A DNA stretch of 64,000 bases from Desulfomicrobium baculatum DSM 4028 (GCF_000023225.1 NC_013173.1:808501-872500); one strand, 5' to 3'. Shown: positions 17,901 through 27,531, numbered from the stretch's first letter. Made by a program: numbers and translations. The notes: a model not told the origin generated them from the sequence alone.

Positions 17901-18290
17901 TCATTCTGTGTTCATTTTGGTAATTTTTCCAAAGTTGAACCCAGAAACGTCTTCAATTTTAATTCGTGTATAAACGCCACCATTACTTGGTATAGAGGAT
18001 CTTCCATCGCTAAAATATTGAGCATCGCGTAAGTGTATAAATTCATATTTTGATGCTGGTTCATCGGCGACTGATTTTTCATCTTTTATTAATTTTTTAT
18101 CGTCTTCTGTGCTTGTATCTTTCGCACTTTCGTACAGTATTCTTGTAATTTCGTTATGTTCAAAGAATTTTTTACCACTAATTATATAGCCAGATACAAC
18201 GAATCCGCCGACAATTAAGGTGATGTCAACCTCTGGAAAAGCCTCTTTTTCAGCCATATCAATTATAATGCCAAGCAAAATATCTTTCAT
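17901..18290 (-). CDS. GvpU-like small protein
   Basis: This 129-residue protein contains DITLIVGGFVVSGYIISGKKFFE at about residues 22-44 and an acidic middle. The VGGxxVSGxxISGxxFF pattern recalls the gas-vesicle accessory protein GvpU, and similar small proteins appear outside gas-vesicle clusters. No other gas-vesicle gene is in the window, so that function is unlikely here. It belongs to the AT-rich minus-strand series of the outer island unit. Confidence 0.5.
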   Translation of the reverse strand: MKDILLGIIIDMAEKEAFPEVDITLIVGGFVVSGYIISGKKFFEHNEITRILYESAKDTSTEDDKKLIKDEKSVADEPASKYEFIHLRDAQYFSDGRSSIPSNGGVYTRIKIEDVSGFNFGKITKMNTE

Positions 18291-18323
18291 TGAATTGCTC
18301 CTTTTTGTAGTTTTGTCGGGTTC

Positions 18324-19034
18324 TTATTGAAGATTTATGCGGGCAGTACGTACCGTTTTTAAATTTCCATCAATTGCTTTGAGCTTTACGATATTTCCTG
18401 AAGTCCCTCTTTCTGTTTTTTCAAAGGATATTATTTTTTGTCCGTCTAAATATGTTGTTCCAAGCCCGAAATGCTCTTTTTCGCTCAACCATGTTTCGCC
18501 TTGTATCATTTGAAACATATAGTCTCCTGGTGGAACTTTTAGTTCAATGTCATCGCCTTTTTTCACATAGATGATAACTTTCATTTTTCTTGATGCTTGG
18601 TCTAACAGAATAAACACAGTGTTTGGCGCGTCATTTGATATGACCTTGAAAGAGCATTCGCCCGCTTCTTTTGTTCTCATTTCGTATTTTGTATGAAAAT
18701 TTGAAATGTTTGATTTTGGGGTTGAAGGAGTACTTGTTGTCGGGAAAGCTGGTCTGACATGATCGACTGTGGCCACATTCCGCTGGATATTGATCCCGGA
18801 AATGATGGCCACCACGGCCATGAGTCCGGCCCAGATCCAAAAGGTTGAGAGGGCTTTCTCGGGTGCTCGTTTGATTTTATTCCACGTTTTATCGAAATTG
18901 CGTTCATTGCTTGCAATTTTTTCTCTGTTGATATCATCAATTACCTTGGAGTAAATAACGCCGCACATAGGGCACTCATAATTTGGGCCGTTCTTTTCGT
19001 GGTCCAAATAACGACATTTAGGGCAAATTTTCAT
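18324..19034 (-). CDS. Zinc-ribbon membrane protein with C-terminal beta domain
   Basis: The 236-residue protein starts with a zinc ribbon (CPKCRYLDHEKNGPNYECPMC). A membrane span follows at about residues 65-83 (FWIWAGLMAVVAIISGI), then a C-terminal beta-rich domain with the pattern VPPGDYMFQMIQGETWLSEK. That domain type recurs in several predicted exported or phage-related proteins. The split gene directly upstream seems to carry a related domain. The function is unknown. Confidence 0.6.
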   Translation of the reverse strand: MKICPKCRYLDHEKNGPNYECPMCGVIYSKVIDDINREKIASNERNFDKTWNKIKRAPEKALSTFWIWAGLMAVVAIISGINIQRNVATVDHVRPAFPTTSTPSTPKSNISNFHTKYEMRTKEAGECSFKVISNDAPNTVFILLDQASRKMKVIIYVKKGDDIELKVPPGDYMFQMIQGETWLSEKEHFGLGTTYLDGQKIISFEKTERGTSGNIVKLKAIDGNLKTVRTARINLQ

Positions 19035-19049
19035 AGCGTTCAGTTCTGT

Positions 19050-19757
19050 TCAATGTAGCTGGATAGTTTCCTCTTCTTCATCAATTAAAAAATCTTGCTT
19101 TTTGTTTATCCCGTCGCCAATTATTTTTGTATTATATTCACCATACGGAAAATCAACCACAACTAAATCGTGCGGAGATATACTTTTCATCATAACTAAT
19201 TTATTAGTTTTTTTATTTCGTATTACTACTGAAATTGTATTAAACGAAGTAAATAGAACTCTGCTAATTTTGCCTTCTACATTGTGTTTTTTCGGATATG
19301 ATTTTTGCTCGTAACTAGTATTTACTACGTATTTATTACTCTTTTCATATTGATTTAGTTCTAGAAAACCAGTGTCTTTATTTTAAAATTCTGTTTTGAT
19401 ATTGTTCACTTGTTCATTTACTGCATTCCCAATAATATCAATTTGTTCAATATTCCAAATTCTTGATTTTGTGTAATATTTAAATTGACATTCAAAAAGT
19501 TCTCCTTTTCCTGAAAACCTTTGTAGTGATGTTTCGGCCCATTTTCTATATCCATTATCATTGGAAACTAATATGCGTATTTTTAAATAATCTGCATATT
19601 TACCACCTTGAATTCTTCCACTTACATGCACTGTGTTTAATTTATGAAGAACATTTACATTTGAGAGGTGGTAACCGTTTACACTCCAAATACCTTCCGC
19701 TTGGACATCATTGATCCAAATTGTCAGGAATATCAGGATCAATAATATTTGTTTCAC
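19050..19757 (-). pseudogene. Exported protein split by one in-frame TAA
   Basis: The first part (19757-19386) encodes 124 residues with a signal peptide (LLILIFLTIWINDVQA). The TAA at 19383-19385 is followed in the same frame by 110 more codons up to the TGA at 19050-19052, with no start codon at the junction. The second part (GKISRVLFTSFNTISVVIRN, then VVVDFPYGEYNTKIIGDG) resembles the C-terminal domain of the next gene. The simplest reading is one gene of about 235 codons broken by a nonsense mutation. A shortened product of 124 residues could still be made. Confidence 0.68.
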
Positions 19758-19944
19758 GTTTTAGCATCCTCTCTAGGCGCAATTCGCGTTTCATGAGAGT
19801 TAAATAAATTTTTTAGCAGCAAGGGGGGGGCAAGTCTGCCTTTGGCTTTTTTCAAGGACGCGCATGGCAAATTTTATTGCTAGGTATTCTCTGTTTCTCC
19901 TAATTACAAGCCCATTGACTCTCAGGCATTGCGTCGGTCGAAAA

Positions 19945-21021
19945 TCAAAACTCCAGTACACCAGCATTTCCAATAAAACTCACCGTCGAAACCTCTCTCT
20001 TCCCAGTCTGCAGAATTTCCGCCTTGTAAGCCCCTTTCCTGATCTCAATCTCTTCGCTTTGCCCCTTCCTGATCTCCATGCGGACCACTTCGACATTTTT
20101 TGTATCGTAAAGCGTCACGTACGTGTCCTTTTTGGCCGAAAGCGTCAGTATCCCGTATTCATCTGAGCGTGGGACTTTTTTTGTTTTTGGAAGTTCGTGG
20201 CGCTGAAAAATTTCTGGAGCTGCGGGAGTCGCGGGGGCCGTGGGCACCGGCGAGGAAACTGGTATCGATACAGATGCGCCTGGTTTATGCGTGGGCGATT
20301 TTGGTGAATTAAGGAGAACGGCCACAATCAGAAAAATCCCGATTATACCTGCCATCTTCAGCAGATCGAGTTGCCGTTCCCTGTCCGTCTCGTCCGCGCT
20401 GTTCCCGAATTTTCTGTTGAGGTTGTGAACGTGCTGTCTGGATGTCTCTCTGGATCGTTCCAGCATGGTGCCGTTTATCTTGAGCAGGATGCGCTGCACG
20501 TCGCTTTCCGTCATGAGGGGAGTGTTTTTGGTGTGGATATACCTTGGCAGCCGGCCGCTGTGGATGACGTTGTCCGGCATGTCCGTCTTGAACTCGGCGC
20601 CTCCGGTGAAAACGACCACGGGAAAGAGCTTGTCCTCTCCGATCTGGAGGAGGGATTCGAGTTCCTTGATGTGTTTATAGTTCTGTCTGAGCGGGTTCTG
20701 GAACGAATTTTTGCTCTTGCCAAATGTCTGCGTCCATTTTGGATGGTCCGGGTTCCCGAATATCCATCCGCTCATGTTTTTGGTTTCGATCACGAAGATA
20801 CCATATATTGAGACGATGATGTGGTCGATCTGCGTGGTGCCGTCTGTCGTGGGAAGGGTGACGTCGTGGAATTGGCGGTATCGTTCTGTTTCGAGTTGGG
20901 TAGCGAGAGTCTGTCTGACACGAAATTCGCCAAACCATCCTTTGAAGGATTTTGATTTCAGTACCGTTTTGACAATCACGGCACTGATGATCAAAAAGAA
21001 CAGCCACCCCATGTTTACCAC
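19945..21021 (-). CDS. NERD-domain protein with membrane spans
   Basis: The 358-residue product has an N-terminal membrane span, then a NERD nuclease-related domain (about 28-140) with GEFRVRQTL, DHIIVSIYGIFVIETKN and the restriction-endonuclease-like Asp...Glu-x-Lys arrangement. A linker follows, a second membrane span near 228-245, a Pro-rich stretch, and a C-terminal beta domain (LTLSAKKDTYVTLYDTKNVE). NERD proteins are linked to DNA processing and are frequent in mobile islands. A fragment of a similar tail lies at 451-499. Confidence 0.8.
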   Translation of the reverse strand: MVNMGWLFFLIISAVIVKTVLKSKSFKGWFGEFRVRQTLATQLETERYRQFHDVTLPTTDGTTQIDHIIVSIYGIFVIETKNMSGWIFGNPDHPKWTQTFGKSKNSFQNPLRQNYKHIKELESLLQIGEDKLFPVVVFTGGAEFKTDMPDNVIHSGRLPRYIHTKNTPLMTESDVQRILLKINGTMLERSRETSRQHVHNLNRKFGNSADETDRERQLDLLKMAGIIGIFLIVAVLLNSPKSPTHKPGASVSIPVSSPVPTAPATPAAPEIFQRHELPKTKKVPRSDEYGILTLSAKKDTYVTLYDTKNVEVVRMEIRKGQSEEIEIRKGAYKAEILQTGKREVSTVSFIGNAGVLEF

Positions 21022-21311
21022 GGCCTCACGTTCATGGTCGGAGCGGCCAAAACGGTGCTTGGCAGGAAGAGAAGTGCTGCGGGGATTTCGTATTTATTCA
21101 TATGAACGGGCTGTGCACATACAAATTATTATGCATACAGAATCTGCGAATACAGTTGATTAGCAGCACATTTTAGAAGGATCAAGGGGGGATGCTGTAT
21201 GACATTGAAGATAAGTCAGTACTTATTTTTGTCCCGATGTGAGACAAGATTGAATCTTCCGCAGGGATTGCGCCTGAATTGATTCAAAAAATGGGGAAAG
21301 ATGCGCAGCAC
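21022..21311. other. Intergenic region inside the island
   Basis: I find no gene or clear signal in this stretch of about 290 bases upstream of the NERD gene. It should hold that gene's promoter. Confidence 0.35.
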
Positions 21312-21343
21312 AAAAAAAGGTTCCGAACTGAAGTTCGGAACCT
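21312..21343 (-). terminator. Terminator attached to the middle att copy
   Basis: AGGTTCCGAACT and AGTTCGGAACCT (21318-21343) form a near-perfect stem, followed on the minus strand by seven T residues. It lies nine bases beyond the CCA end of the second att copy and is unrelated in sequence to the other two terminators. Confidence 0.88.
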
Positions 21344-21352
21344 AGAGGTCCT

Positions 21353-21398
21353 TGGTGCCCCCACCATGACTCGAACATGGGCAAACCAGGATTAGGAA
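21353..21398 (-). repeat. att repeat, copy 2 (3' half of tRNA-Arg)
   Basis: This 46-bp sequence is identical to 16165-16210 and 23054-23099. It separates the two island units. Confidence 0.9.
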
Positions 21399-21477
21399 GC
21401 ACTAAAGCGCTTGTTGGTGGTCCGTGCGTCGCCGAATTTGCATCGTTTCGAGAAGAGCCAAACAGCACGCTTAATCA

Positions 21478-21660
21478 CTAAAGGTGAGTCTTTTTGCGTG
21501 TGTGAAATGAAATACTACCTGTCAAAAGTTCCTGCATAATTGCCTGCTTGAGCATACGGTTTTTTTCCCGCCGTTGCGTAAGTGTCGATATTTCTGCGTC
21601 CGAGTCCGAGAGGATTTCGACGAAGTCGGTTTGTTCGGTGCGGGGTTTGGAGTGGCGTGG
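21478..21660 (-). pseudogene. HsdS C-terminal remnant (type I restriction specificity subunit)
   Basis: About 55 codons encode TEQTDFVEILSDSDAEISTL followed by RREKNRMLKQAIMQELLTGS. This is the distal conserved helix of type I specificity subunits, with their typical MQELLTG ending. No start codon or target-recognition domain is present. The fragment begins right after the fic stop, consistent with a former hsdM-fic-hsdS arrangement. Confidence 0.78.
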
Positions 21661-21661
21661 C

Positions 21662-22822
21662 TTATGCGGGTTGATTGAGCGTTGGCGGGATGAAACCTTC
21701 CTCGGACAGCGCGCTGATGATGCCGCGCAACAGAAAACTGTTGCTGAAGCCCAGGGTGTACTGTCGTGCACCTTCCTTGATCGGCAATAACATTTTGCGT
21801 TCGACCAGCTTCCTGATCTGATACGTGCGTTGTGCCGATGTCATGCCCGGCATGGCAGGGCTCAGGTCCAAGGCCTTGGTGATGCCCGTTTGCGCTCCAA
21901 TCTGAAGAATACGCGCTTCGGCCATGGTGATCAGTTCGCGTTCACGGGCAAAGGCAATGGCGGGCAGCAGTATGTTATCGGCCAGGTAGGTGAAATCAGT
22001 CAGCCGATCCACCTTGCGCAATTCATCAAGAATGCCCTGCAACACATAGATGCACCACGTTTCCAGACCGGTCGGAGTCCCGGCATCGGCTTTTTCCAGC
22101 ATGGCGTAATAGCGGTCGCGGTCATTGCAGAACACGGCAGTCGGATTGAGTACCCGCCCTCCGGCCTGGACGTTGAAGCCGTATTTGATCAGCAGCGAGT
22201 ATGTCAGCAGGCGCACCACACGTCCGTTGCCGTTGCCAAAGGGGTGTATCCAGCCGAAACGATGATGGGCCAGCGCCACCTTGATCAGATCGTATTTGGG
22301 AGGATGGTTTTCGTTGATGAAGGCCACCAGTTCCTGCATGTACTGCGGCACCAGCAGGAACTCTGGAGGCAGATGTTCCGACCGTGCGATTGTGACCTGT
22401 TGACGTCGGTATGCACCGGGCGAGGCGTCGCCCTCGCGTTCCAGACTGCCGACCGTGATGGCATGCAGTTCGCGGACGAAATGTTCCGTCAGCAAATGGC
22501 CTTGTTGGACGCTTTCTTCGATGTAGGCCATGGCGGCCTCGATGTTGCCCATTTCCCGCAGCTGGTCGGACGGAAGTTCCCGGGAACCTTCCAGCTTGCT
22601 TTCCACGTAATCGGCCAGGGTGGTGTGATTGCCCTCGATGCGTGCCGAACCCAGACTTTCGAGCATGTGGAAGACATGCTTGAGCTGAAAAAACATCGGA
22701 GCAGGCGTGGTGCCGACTAAGTGAAGACGGCGCAGGTGTTCCAGCTCCGTCAGCACGTCCACCAGCGGGGAATCAAACGCCGGGTTGAGCAGGCTCAAAT
22801 CATAATGGCGAAATGTAGGCAT
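21662..22822 (-). CDS. Fic-domain protein
   Basis: The 386-residue protein has a Fic core with [12 protein letters not shown] (about 193-204) and an N-terminal inhibitory motif SARIEGN (59-65), as in class II Fic AMP transferases, followed by a C-terminal winged-helix-like region. In the canonical motif HPFx(D/E)GNGR the acidic residue that holds Mg is Asn here, which may change the reaction. Fic proteins of this kind are common in type I restriction loci, and the hsdS tail next door supports that origin. Confidence 0.88.
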   Translation of the reverse strand: MPTFRHYDLSLLNPAFDSPLVDVLTELEHLRRLHLVGTTPAPMFFQLKHVFHMLESLGSARIEGNHTTLADYVESKLEGSRELPSDQLREMGNIEAAMAYIEESVQQGHLLTEHFVRELHAITVGSLEREGDASPGAYRRQQVTIARSEHLPPEFLLVPQYMQELVAFINENHPPKYDLIKVALAHHRFGWIHPFGNGNGRVVRLLTYSLLIKYGFNVQAGGRVLNPTAVFCNDRDRYYAMLEKADAGTPTGLETWCIYVLQGILDELRKVDRLTDFTYLADNILLPAIAFARERELITMAEARILQIGAQTGITKALDLSPAMPGMTSAQRTYQIRKLVERKMLLPIKEGARQYTLGFSNSFLLRGIISALSEEGFIPPTLNQPA

Positions 22823-22991
22823 GTTGAAGTACTCACGCTGCTATCTTGAATTTTCTGTTTTTCTTATAAAGAAAACAAAATGTTAACTCAAGTATTAGGT
22901 TCGAGTATCTTTAATGACGAATTTCGGTATGTTGAATCCATGCCGAAAAAACACTGGCAGAAGTTGACCTGCCGGGAAATTTCGAGCCACG

Positions 22992-23045
22992 CAAAACAAA
23001 AGCGGTTTACAGTTCTCGGGTGTATCCGAAAAACTGCAAACCGCT
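22992..23045 (-). terminator. Terminator of tRNA-Arg
   Basis: AGCGGTTTACAGTT (23001-23014) pairs with AACTGCAAACCGCT (23032-23045) with one mismatch, and the inner part also pairs (CTCGGG with CCGAAA, imperfect). On the minus strand the stem is followed by TTTGTTTT. It lies eight bases beyond the CCA of the intact tRNA. Confidence 0.8.
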
Positions 23046-23053
23046 GTTTGTGC

Positions 23054-23131
23054 TGGTGCCCCCACCATGACTCGAACATGGGCAAACCAGGATTAGGAAT
23101 CCTGTGCTCTATCCACCTGAGCTATGGGGGC
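23054..23131 (-). tRNA. tRNA-Arg (anticodon CCU)
   Basis: On the minus strand the acceptor stem GCCCCCA pairs with TGGGGGC. The D arm is AGCTC...GAGC, the anticodon stem is CAGGA/TCCTG around the loop TTCCTAA (anticodon CCT), and the T arm is CCATG TTCGAGT CATGG. CCA is encoded. This gene reads the rare AGG codon and serves as the integration target of the adjoining island. Confidence 0.95.
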
Positions 23132-23357
23132 AGTCCGTTGTGGAGCAAACTCATTAGGCGAGGAGGGGGGTAAAATCAAGCATATTTCATTCTTGAAAAT
23201 GCTCTTCCGGGCGATTTCCTTCAAGGCGGGGCTGTCTCTTTCTTGGGGGAGGGCAGGAACGCGTTGAACATCCCTGCGGCTTTGTGTATTCTTGTTATGT
23301 TGCCTGGTTTCTCATTTCGGGAAAGGCGCGCCAACGAATCAAAACGGGTGAAAATCG

Positions 23358-24719
23358 ATGGGTACATACGTTGCTGCTTCTGAGCCGGGTCAGGATACCT
23401 ACGGGGCCACGATCTTCGATTACGCCCTGGCCGGGGGCAAATTCGTGGCTTTGACCGACGACACGGTCTTTGTGGAGTTGATCAAGTCGGTTCTGTATCA
23501 CAGCATGGGGTTGTCGCGAAAATCCTTCCATCATTTCACCCGGCTCGACGACCTCTTCGAGCTCCTGCACCAGGACTCCCAGGCCCGTTTCATCATCTGT
23601 CTTGAGCGTCGCGCGGCGGAGGCGGACATGTCGCAGGTCATGGAACGCATCATGCGCCTGTGCCCCGGCGCGGGGATCATCGTCCTGACCCAGGAGGTGG
23701 ACCAGTACACCACGGCGCTCCTGGTGGAGCAGGGCGCGCACAACATCATCACCAAGCCCATTTCCGTAGTCTCATTCAGCGAGAAGCTGGCCTTCACCAT
23801 CGCCCCCCAGGGCAAGCTCAGCAAGCTCATCGAAAAGGGCAAGAAACTGCTCGAAGCAGGTGGATGGGGCGAGGCCCTGCTTGCGGCCGAGGATATCCTG
23901 CAGCAGAAGCCGGACAGCGCGGTGGGTTTCATGATCAAGGGCGACGCCTACCTGGGTCTCGGCATGACTTCCCGGGCCGAAGAGATGTACCAGCGGGCCG
24001 TGAAGGGCGCGGAATTGTACCTGGCCCCGCTCAAGCGTCTGGCCGTGCTCTATGAGCAGGCCGGGGACGCCGGAAAGCAGCTTGAATGTTTGCGCCGCCT
24101 GAACGAGATCAGCCCCCTCAACACGCAACGCATCCTGCACATCGGGGAACTTGAGATAGCCCGCGGCAATACCGCTGTGGCGGAGGAGATGTTCCAGAAC
24201 GTGATGCGTCTGGCGCAGCGGGAGGCGGATGAATTTCTCTCCAACCTGTCGAGCAGGATCGCTGACATCTGCGCCAGTCGCGACCCGGACATGGCCATCC
24301 ATTATTCCAAAAAAGCCCTTGATTTGCGGGGCGACAATATCACTGCGGCGGACATGGCCACCGTCAACATCCTCGGCATTTCGCTGCGAAAGCAGGGTAA
24401 ATGGCGAGAGGCCATTGCCGAGTACCTGCGCGTGCTGGCCGTAGTGCCCGGCAGCGCGAGCCTGCTCTATAACATGGCCATGGCTTATAGCGAAGGCGGA
24501 GAAACCAAGAAGGCCCTGAACGCTCTGCAGAAAGCCCTGAAGATCGATCCCGAACTGCCCGCTTCGGGCAAGAACGTGGCCTTCAACATCGGCACCATAT
24601 TTCAGAAGGCTGGTCAAAACGGGACGCAGTTTTTCAAAAAGGCCTACGAACAGGACCCCAACGACAAGGTTCTCTGGGCGGCGCTGAAGCGCTCCCAGGC
24701 CCTGCACGAGCGCAACTGA
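23358..24719 (+). CDS. Pseudo-receiver and TPR protein
   Basis: The 453-residue protein has an N-terminal receiver-like domain (about 28-150) and about eight tetratricopeptide repeats (150-450). The receiver keeps the acidic pair (LTDDTV), the Thr (VLTQEV) and the Lys (IITKPIS), but the phospho-acceptor strand reads FIICLERR, with no Asp at the usual place, so it probably is not phosphorylated. Proteins of this layout occur in Desulfovibrionales, some near motility genes. It probably works as a protein-interaction scaffold. Confidence 0.8.
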   Translation: MGTYVAASEPGQDTYGATIFDYALAGGKFVALTDDTVFVELIKSVLYHSMGLSRKSFHHFTRLDDLFELLHQDSQARFIICLERRAAEADMSQVMERIMRLCPGAGIIVLTQEVDQYTTALLVEQGAHNIITKPISVVSFSEKLAFTIAPQGKLSKLIEKGKKLLEAGGWGEALLAAEDILQQKPDSAVGFMIKGDAYLGLGMTSRAEEMYQRAVKGAELYLAPLKRLAVLYEQAGDAGKQLECLRRLNEISPLNTQRILHIGELEIARGNTAVAEEMFQNVMRLAQREADEFLSNLSSRIADICASRDPDMAIHYSKKALDLRGDNITAADMATVNILGISLRKQGKWREAIAEYLRVLAVVPGSASLLYNMAMAYSEGGETKKALNALQKALKIDPELPASGKNVAFNIGTIFQKAGQNGTQFFKKAYEQDPNDKVLWAALKRSQALHERN

Positions 24720-24775
24720 CCGGTCGTTTCGGGTCCTTTGGGCAGGCTGTCTTTTTCCACACACAAGGAGTATTC

Positions 24776-26419
24776 ATGGCTGTCCATCCTCTTGCCGGCG
24801 CATCCGTGCCGGAATCCATGCGCATAAATGTCCCCCGACTCATATCCGACTACTACACCCTGGCTCCGGACCCCTCGCAGGCGGATCAGCTTGTGGCCTT
24901 CGGCACTTCCGGGCATCGGGGCTGCGCCTTCAAGGCATCCTTCAACGAGCCCCATATTCTGGCCATCACCCAGGCCGTGTGCGAGTACCGAGCCTCCAAG
25001 GGCATCGACGGGCCACTGTTCGTGGGCATGGACCCCCACGCCCTGTCCGAACCGGCCCTGCGCACGGTGCTGGAGGTTCTGGCGGCGGCCGGCGCGGACT
25101 GCCGTTTTCAGCAGGGCTTCGGCTATACTCCGACGCCGGTCATCTCCCACGCCATACTGACCTACAATCGCGGCCGCGCCTCCGGATTGGCCGACGGCCT
25201 GGTCATCACCCCTTCGCACAACCCGCCCGAGGACGGGGGCATCAAGTACAACCCGCCCCACGGCGGTCCGGCCGGCACGGACGTCACCGGCTGGATCGAG
25301 CAGCGGGCCAACGCCCTGCTCGAAAATCCCGGCTCGGTGCCGCGCATCCCGCTGGCCCGGGCGCTGCGGCAGGGGTTGTGCCGGGAGCATGATTTCATCC
25401 GCCCCTATGTCCTTGATCTGGAAAACGCCATCGACATGCAGGCCATCCGCTCTGCCGGCATCAGCATCGGCGTGGACCCGCTGGGCGGGGCGGGGCTGCC
25501 GTTCTGGGAGCCCATCGCCGAGCACTACGGGCTCGATATCAAGGTGGTCAGCACGGTCGTCGATCCGACCTTCATGTTCATGAGCCTGGACAAGGACGGC
25601 AAGATCCGCATGGACTGTTCTTCTGCCTATGCCATGGCCAAGCTCATCGCCATGAAGGATTCCTTTTCCATTGCTTTCGCCAACGACCCCGACGCCGACC
25701 GGCACGGCATCGTCACCGCCGGGCATGGGCTCATGAACCCCAATCATTATATTTCCGTGGCCATCGACTACCTGCTCGCGCACCGTCCGGGCTGGCCGGT
25801 TGCGGCGCAGGTCGGCAAGACCCTGGTCACCAGTTCCATGGTCGACCGCGTGGTGGCGGCGCATGGACGCGGCGTGCGGGAAGTGCCGGTGGGCTTCAAA
25901 TGGTTCGTGGATGATCTTTTGGCCGGGACGTGCTGTTTCGGCGGCGAGGAGAGCGCGGGCGCGTCCTTCCTGCGTCGCAATGGCGAGGCCTGGACCACGG
26001 ACAAGGACGGGATTCTTTTGAATCTGCTCGCCGCCGAGATCACCGCCGTGACCGGCAAGGACCCCGGAGACATCTACAAGAAGCTGGAGTCGCGCCACGG
26101 CAGCCCGATTTACGAGCGTATGCAGGCTCCGGCCGGCATGGCCCAGAAGAAGCTGCTCTCGTCGCTTTCGCCTGAACAGGTGACTTCCTCCGAGCTTGCG
26201 GGCGAGCCCATCCTGGCCAAGATCACCCATGCCCCGGGCAATGGCGCGGCCATCGGCGGCCTGAAGGTGGTCACCAAAAACGGCTGGTTCGCAGCCCGGC
26301 CCTCGGGCACGGAGGACATGTACAAGATCTACGTGGAAAGCTTTCTGGGCCGGGACCATCTGGAGCGCATCAAGACCGAGGCTCAGGACATGGTCGACGG
26401 GGTTCTGCGGGACGTCTAA
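24776..26419 (+). CDS. pgm: Phosphoglucomutase, alpha-D-glucose phosphate-specific
   Basis: The 547-residue enzyme interconverts glucose-1-phosphate and glucose-6-phosphate. The catalytic Ser lies in [20 protein letters not shown], the metal loop is NDPDADRHG, the sugar-binding loop is FGGEESAG and the phosphate-binding loop is ARPSGTEDM. The length matches the bacterial Pgm family. AGGAGTATTC precedes the ATG. It links glycogen or envelope sugar metabolism to glycolysis and stands alone between a TPR gene and a terminator. Confidence 0.95.
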   Translation: MAVHPLAGASVPESMRINVPRLISDYYTLAPDPSQADQLVAFGTSGHRGCAFKASFNEPHILAITQAVCEYRASKGIDGPLFVGMDPHALSEPALRTVLEVLAAAGADCRFQQGFGYTPTPVISHAILTYNRGRASGLADGLVITPSHNPPEDGGIKYNPPHGGPAGTDVTGWIEQRANALLENPGSVPRIPLARALRQGLCREHDFIRPYVLDLENAIDMQAIRSAGISIGVDPLGGAGLPFWEPIAEHYGLDIKVVSTVVDPTFMFMSLDKDGKIRMDCSSAYAMAKLIAMKDSFSIAFANDPDADRHGIVTAGHGLMNPNHYISVAIDYLLAHRPGWPVAAQVGKTLVTSSMVDRVVAAHGRGVREVPVGFKWFVDDLLAGTCCFGGEESAGASFLRRNGEAWTTDKDGILLNLLAAEITAVTGKDPGDIYKKLESRHGSPIYERMQAPAGMAQKKLLSSLSPEQVTSSELAGEPILAKITHAPGNGAAIGGLKVVTKNGWFAARPSGTEDMYKIYVESFLGRDHLERIKTEAQDMVDGVLRDV

Positions 26420-26439
26420 CCGACCAGACAATGAACGCG

Positions 26440-26483
26440 AAAAAAGCCCACCTTCCGGCATGGAGGGTGGGCTTCGTTTTTTT
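26440..26483 (+). terminator. Bidirectional terminator between pgm and hypB
   Basis: AAGCCCACCTTCC and GGAGGGTGGGCTT form a stem with one G-U pair. TTCGTTTTTTT follows on the plus strand, and a run of A residues precedes it, giving T residues for the minus strand. Confidence 0.88.
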
Positions 26484-26491
26484 GCGCGGGG

Positions 26492-27148
26492 CTACTTTTT
26501 CTTCTTGGCCCGTTCCCGGCGCAGCCAGTCGTACCAGGCATCCATGCCCTGGCCGGTAGTGGCGGAGAGGGCGAATATCTCGATGTCCTTGTTGATGGAG
26601 CGGGCAAATCCGCTGGCGCGGTCCAGGTCGAAATTGACGTAGGGCAGCAGATCGATCTTATTTAAAATCATGACCTTGGATTCGGCAAAGATGAAGGGAT
26701 ATTTTTCGGGCTTGTCGTCGCCCTCGGTCACGCTCAGGATGGTGACCTTGTAGTCTTCGCCCACGCTGAATTCCGCCGGACAGACCAGGTTGCCCACGTT
26801 TTCGACGACGAGGATGTCGATGCCGTCCACGCCCATCTTTTCCGTGGCGTCACGGACCATGGTGCTGTCGAGGTGGCAGCCGCCCGCGGTGTTGATCTGT
26901 ACGGCCCGGGCCCCGGTGGCGGCCACGCGGCGGGCGTCGTTCTCGGTCTGGCAGTCGCCTTCGATGACGGCCATGTTGAATTCTTCCTTCAGGTCGGTCA
27001 GCGTGCGCTCCAGCAGGGAGGTCTTGCCCGATCCCGGCGAACTCATCAGATTGAGGGTCAGGATGCCTTGCGCGCTGAGCCGGGCGTTCAGTTCGGCCGC
27101 GACGGCGTCGTTGGCCTCAAGGATGTTTCGTACCACATCGACTTTCAT
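26492..27148 (-). CDS. hypB: Hydrogenase nickel incorporation GTPase HypB
   Basis: The 218-residue GTPase has the P-loop SSPGSGKTSLLERT, the switch DCQTENDA and NKIDLLP. It delivers nickel to the hydrogenase large subunit together with HypA. There is no His-rich N-terminal tail, so it is the non-storing type. The start at 27148 has GGAGG at the right distance and is preferred to the GTG at 27160. It follows hypA by 13 bases. Confidence 0.93.
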   Translation of the reverse strand: MKVDVVRNILEANDAVAAELNARLSAQGILTLNLMSSPGSGKTSLLERTLTDLKEEFNMAVIEGDCQTENDARRVAATGARAVQINTAGGCHLDSTMVRDATEKMGVDGIDILVVENVGNLVCPAEFSVGEDYKVTILSVTEGDDKPEKYPFIFAESKVMILNKIDLLPYVNFDLDRASGFARSINKDIEIFALSATTGQGMDAWYDWLRRERAKKKK

Positions 27149-27161
27149 GCTTTCCTCCACG

Positions 27162-27515
27162 TTATTCGGCTTCGATGTTATCTATGTAGAGTTCACGGCC
27201 GGAGATGATCTCATGTCCCAATTCGGTCGTACACTTTGGGCAGGGCATGATGACGCGTTCTTCCAGGCTGGGGCTGAATTCGTGGCCGCACTGGCGGCAG
27301 CGCACGACCATGGGCATGACCTGCGTCTCCATCTTCGCTCCGGCAAAGGGGGTGTTCATGGTCAGCATTTCAAAGCAGGTTTCAAGAGCTTCGGGAACGA
27401 TGGCCGAGATCTGGCCATAAACAATCTTGAACGAGTGCAGTTTCGTAAGGCCATGTTTGGCCATTTCTTCGCCGATGATCTTGATCAGGCTTTCGGCGAT
27501 GGACAGTTCATGCAT
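27162..27515 (-). CDS. hypA: Hydrogenase maturation nickel chaperone HypA
   Basis: The 117-residue protein begins MHELSIAESL, with the N-terminal His and Glu that bind nickel. It has the zinc site CRQCGH...CPKC at about residues 73-94. It passes nickel to HypB for the hynA product encoded 7 kb away. The start at 27515 has GGAG upstream. Confidence 0.93.
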   Translation of the reverse strand: MHELSIAESLIKIIGEEMAKHGLTKLHSFKIVYGQISAIVPEALETCFEMLTMNTPFAGAKMETQVMPMVVRCRQCGHEFSPSLEERVIMPCPKCTTELGHEIISGRELYIDNIEAE

Positions 27516-27531
27516 GGTGACTCCGTTGGGC

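Larger units (their letters stand above)
16165..23099. mobile_element. Tandem genomic island at tRNA-Arg(CCU)
   Basis: Three identical 46-bp copies of the tRNA 3' half (16165, 21353, 23054) divide the region into an inner unit of about 1.7 kb (fic and an hsdS tail) and an outer unit of about 5.2 kb (five minus-strand AT-rich genes and a NERD gene). The minus-strand tRNA remains intact at the right end. No integrase is left in either unit, so both look immobilised. Confidence 0.82.

Noticed and set aside
19102..19314. Plus-strand open frame of 70 codons
   Set aside because: It lies opposite the second part of the split exported-protein gene, which reads continuously on the minus strand.
24644..26461. 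Minus-strand open frame of 605 codons opposite pgm
   Set aside because: It is antisense to phosphoglucomutase with all catalytic loops; the composition is that of a shadow frame.
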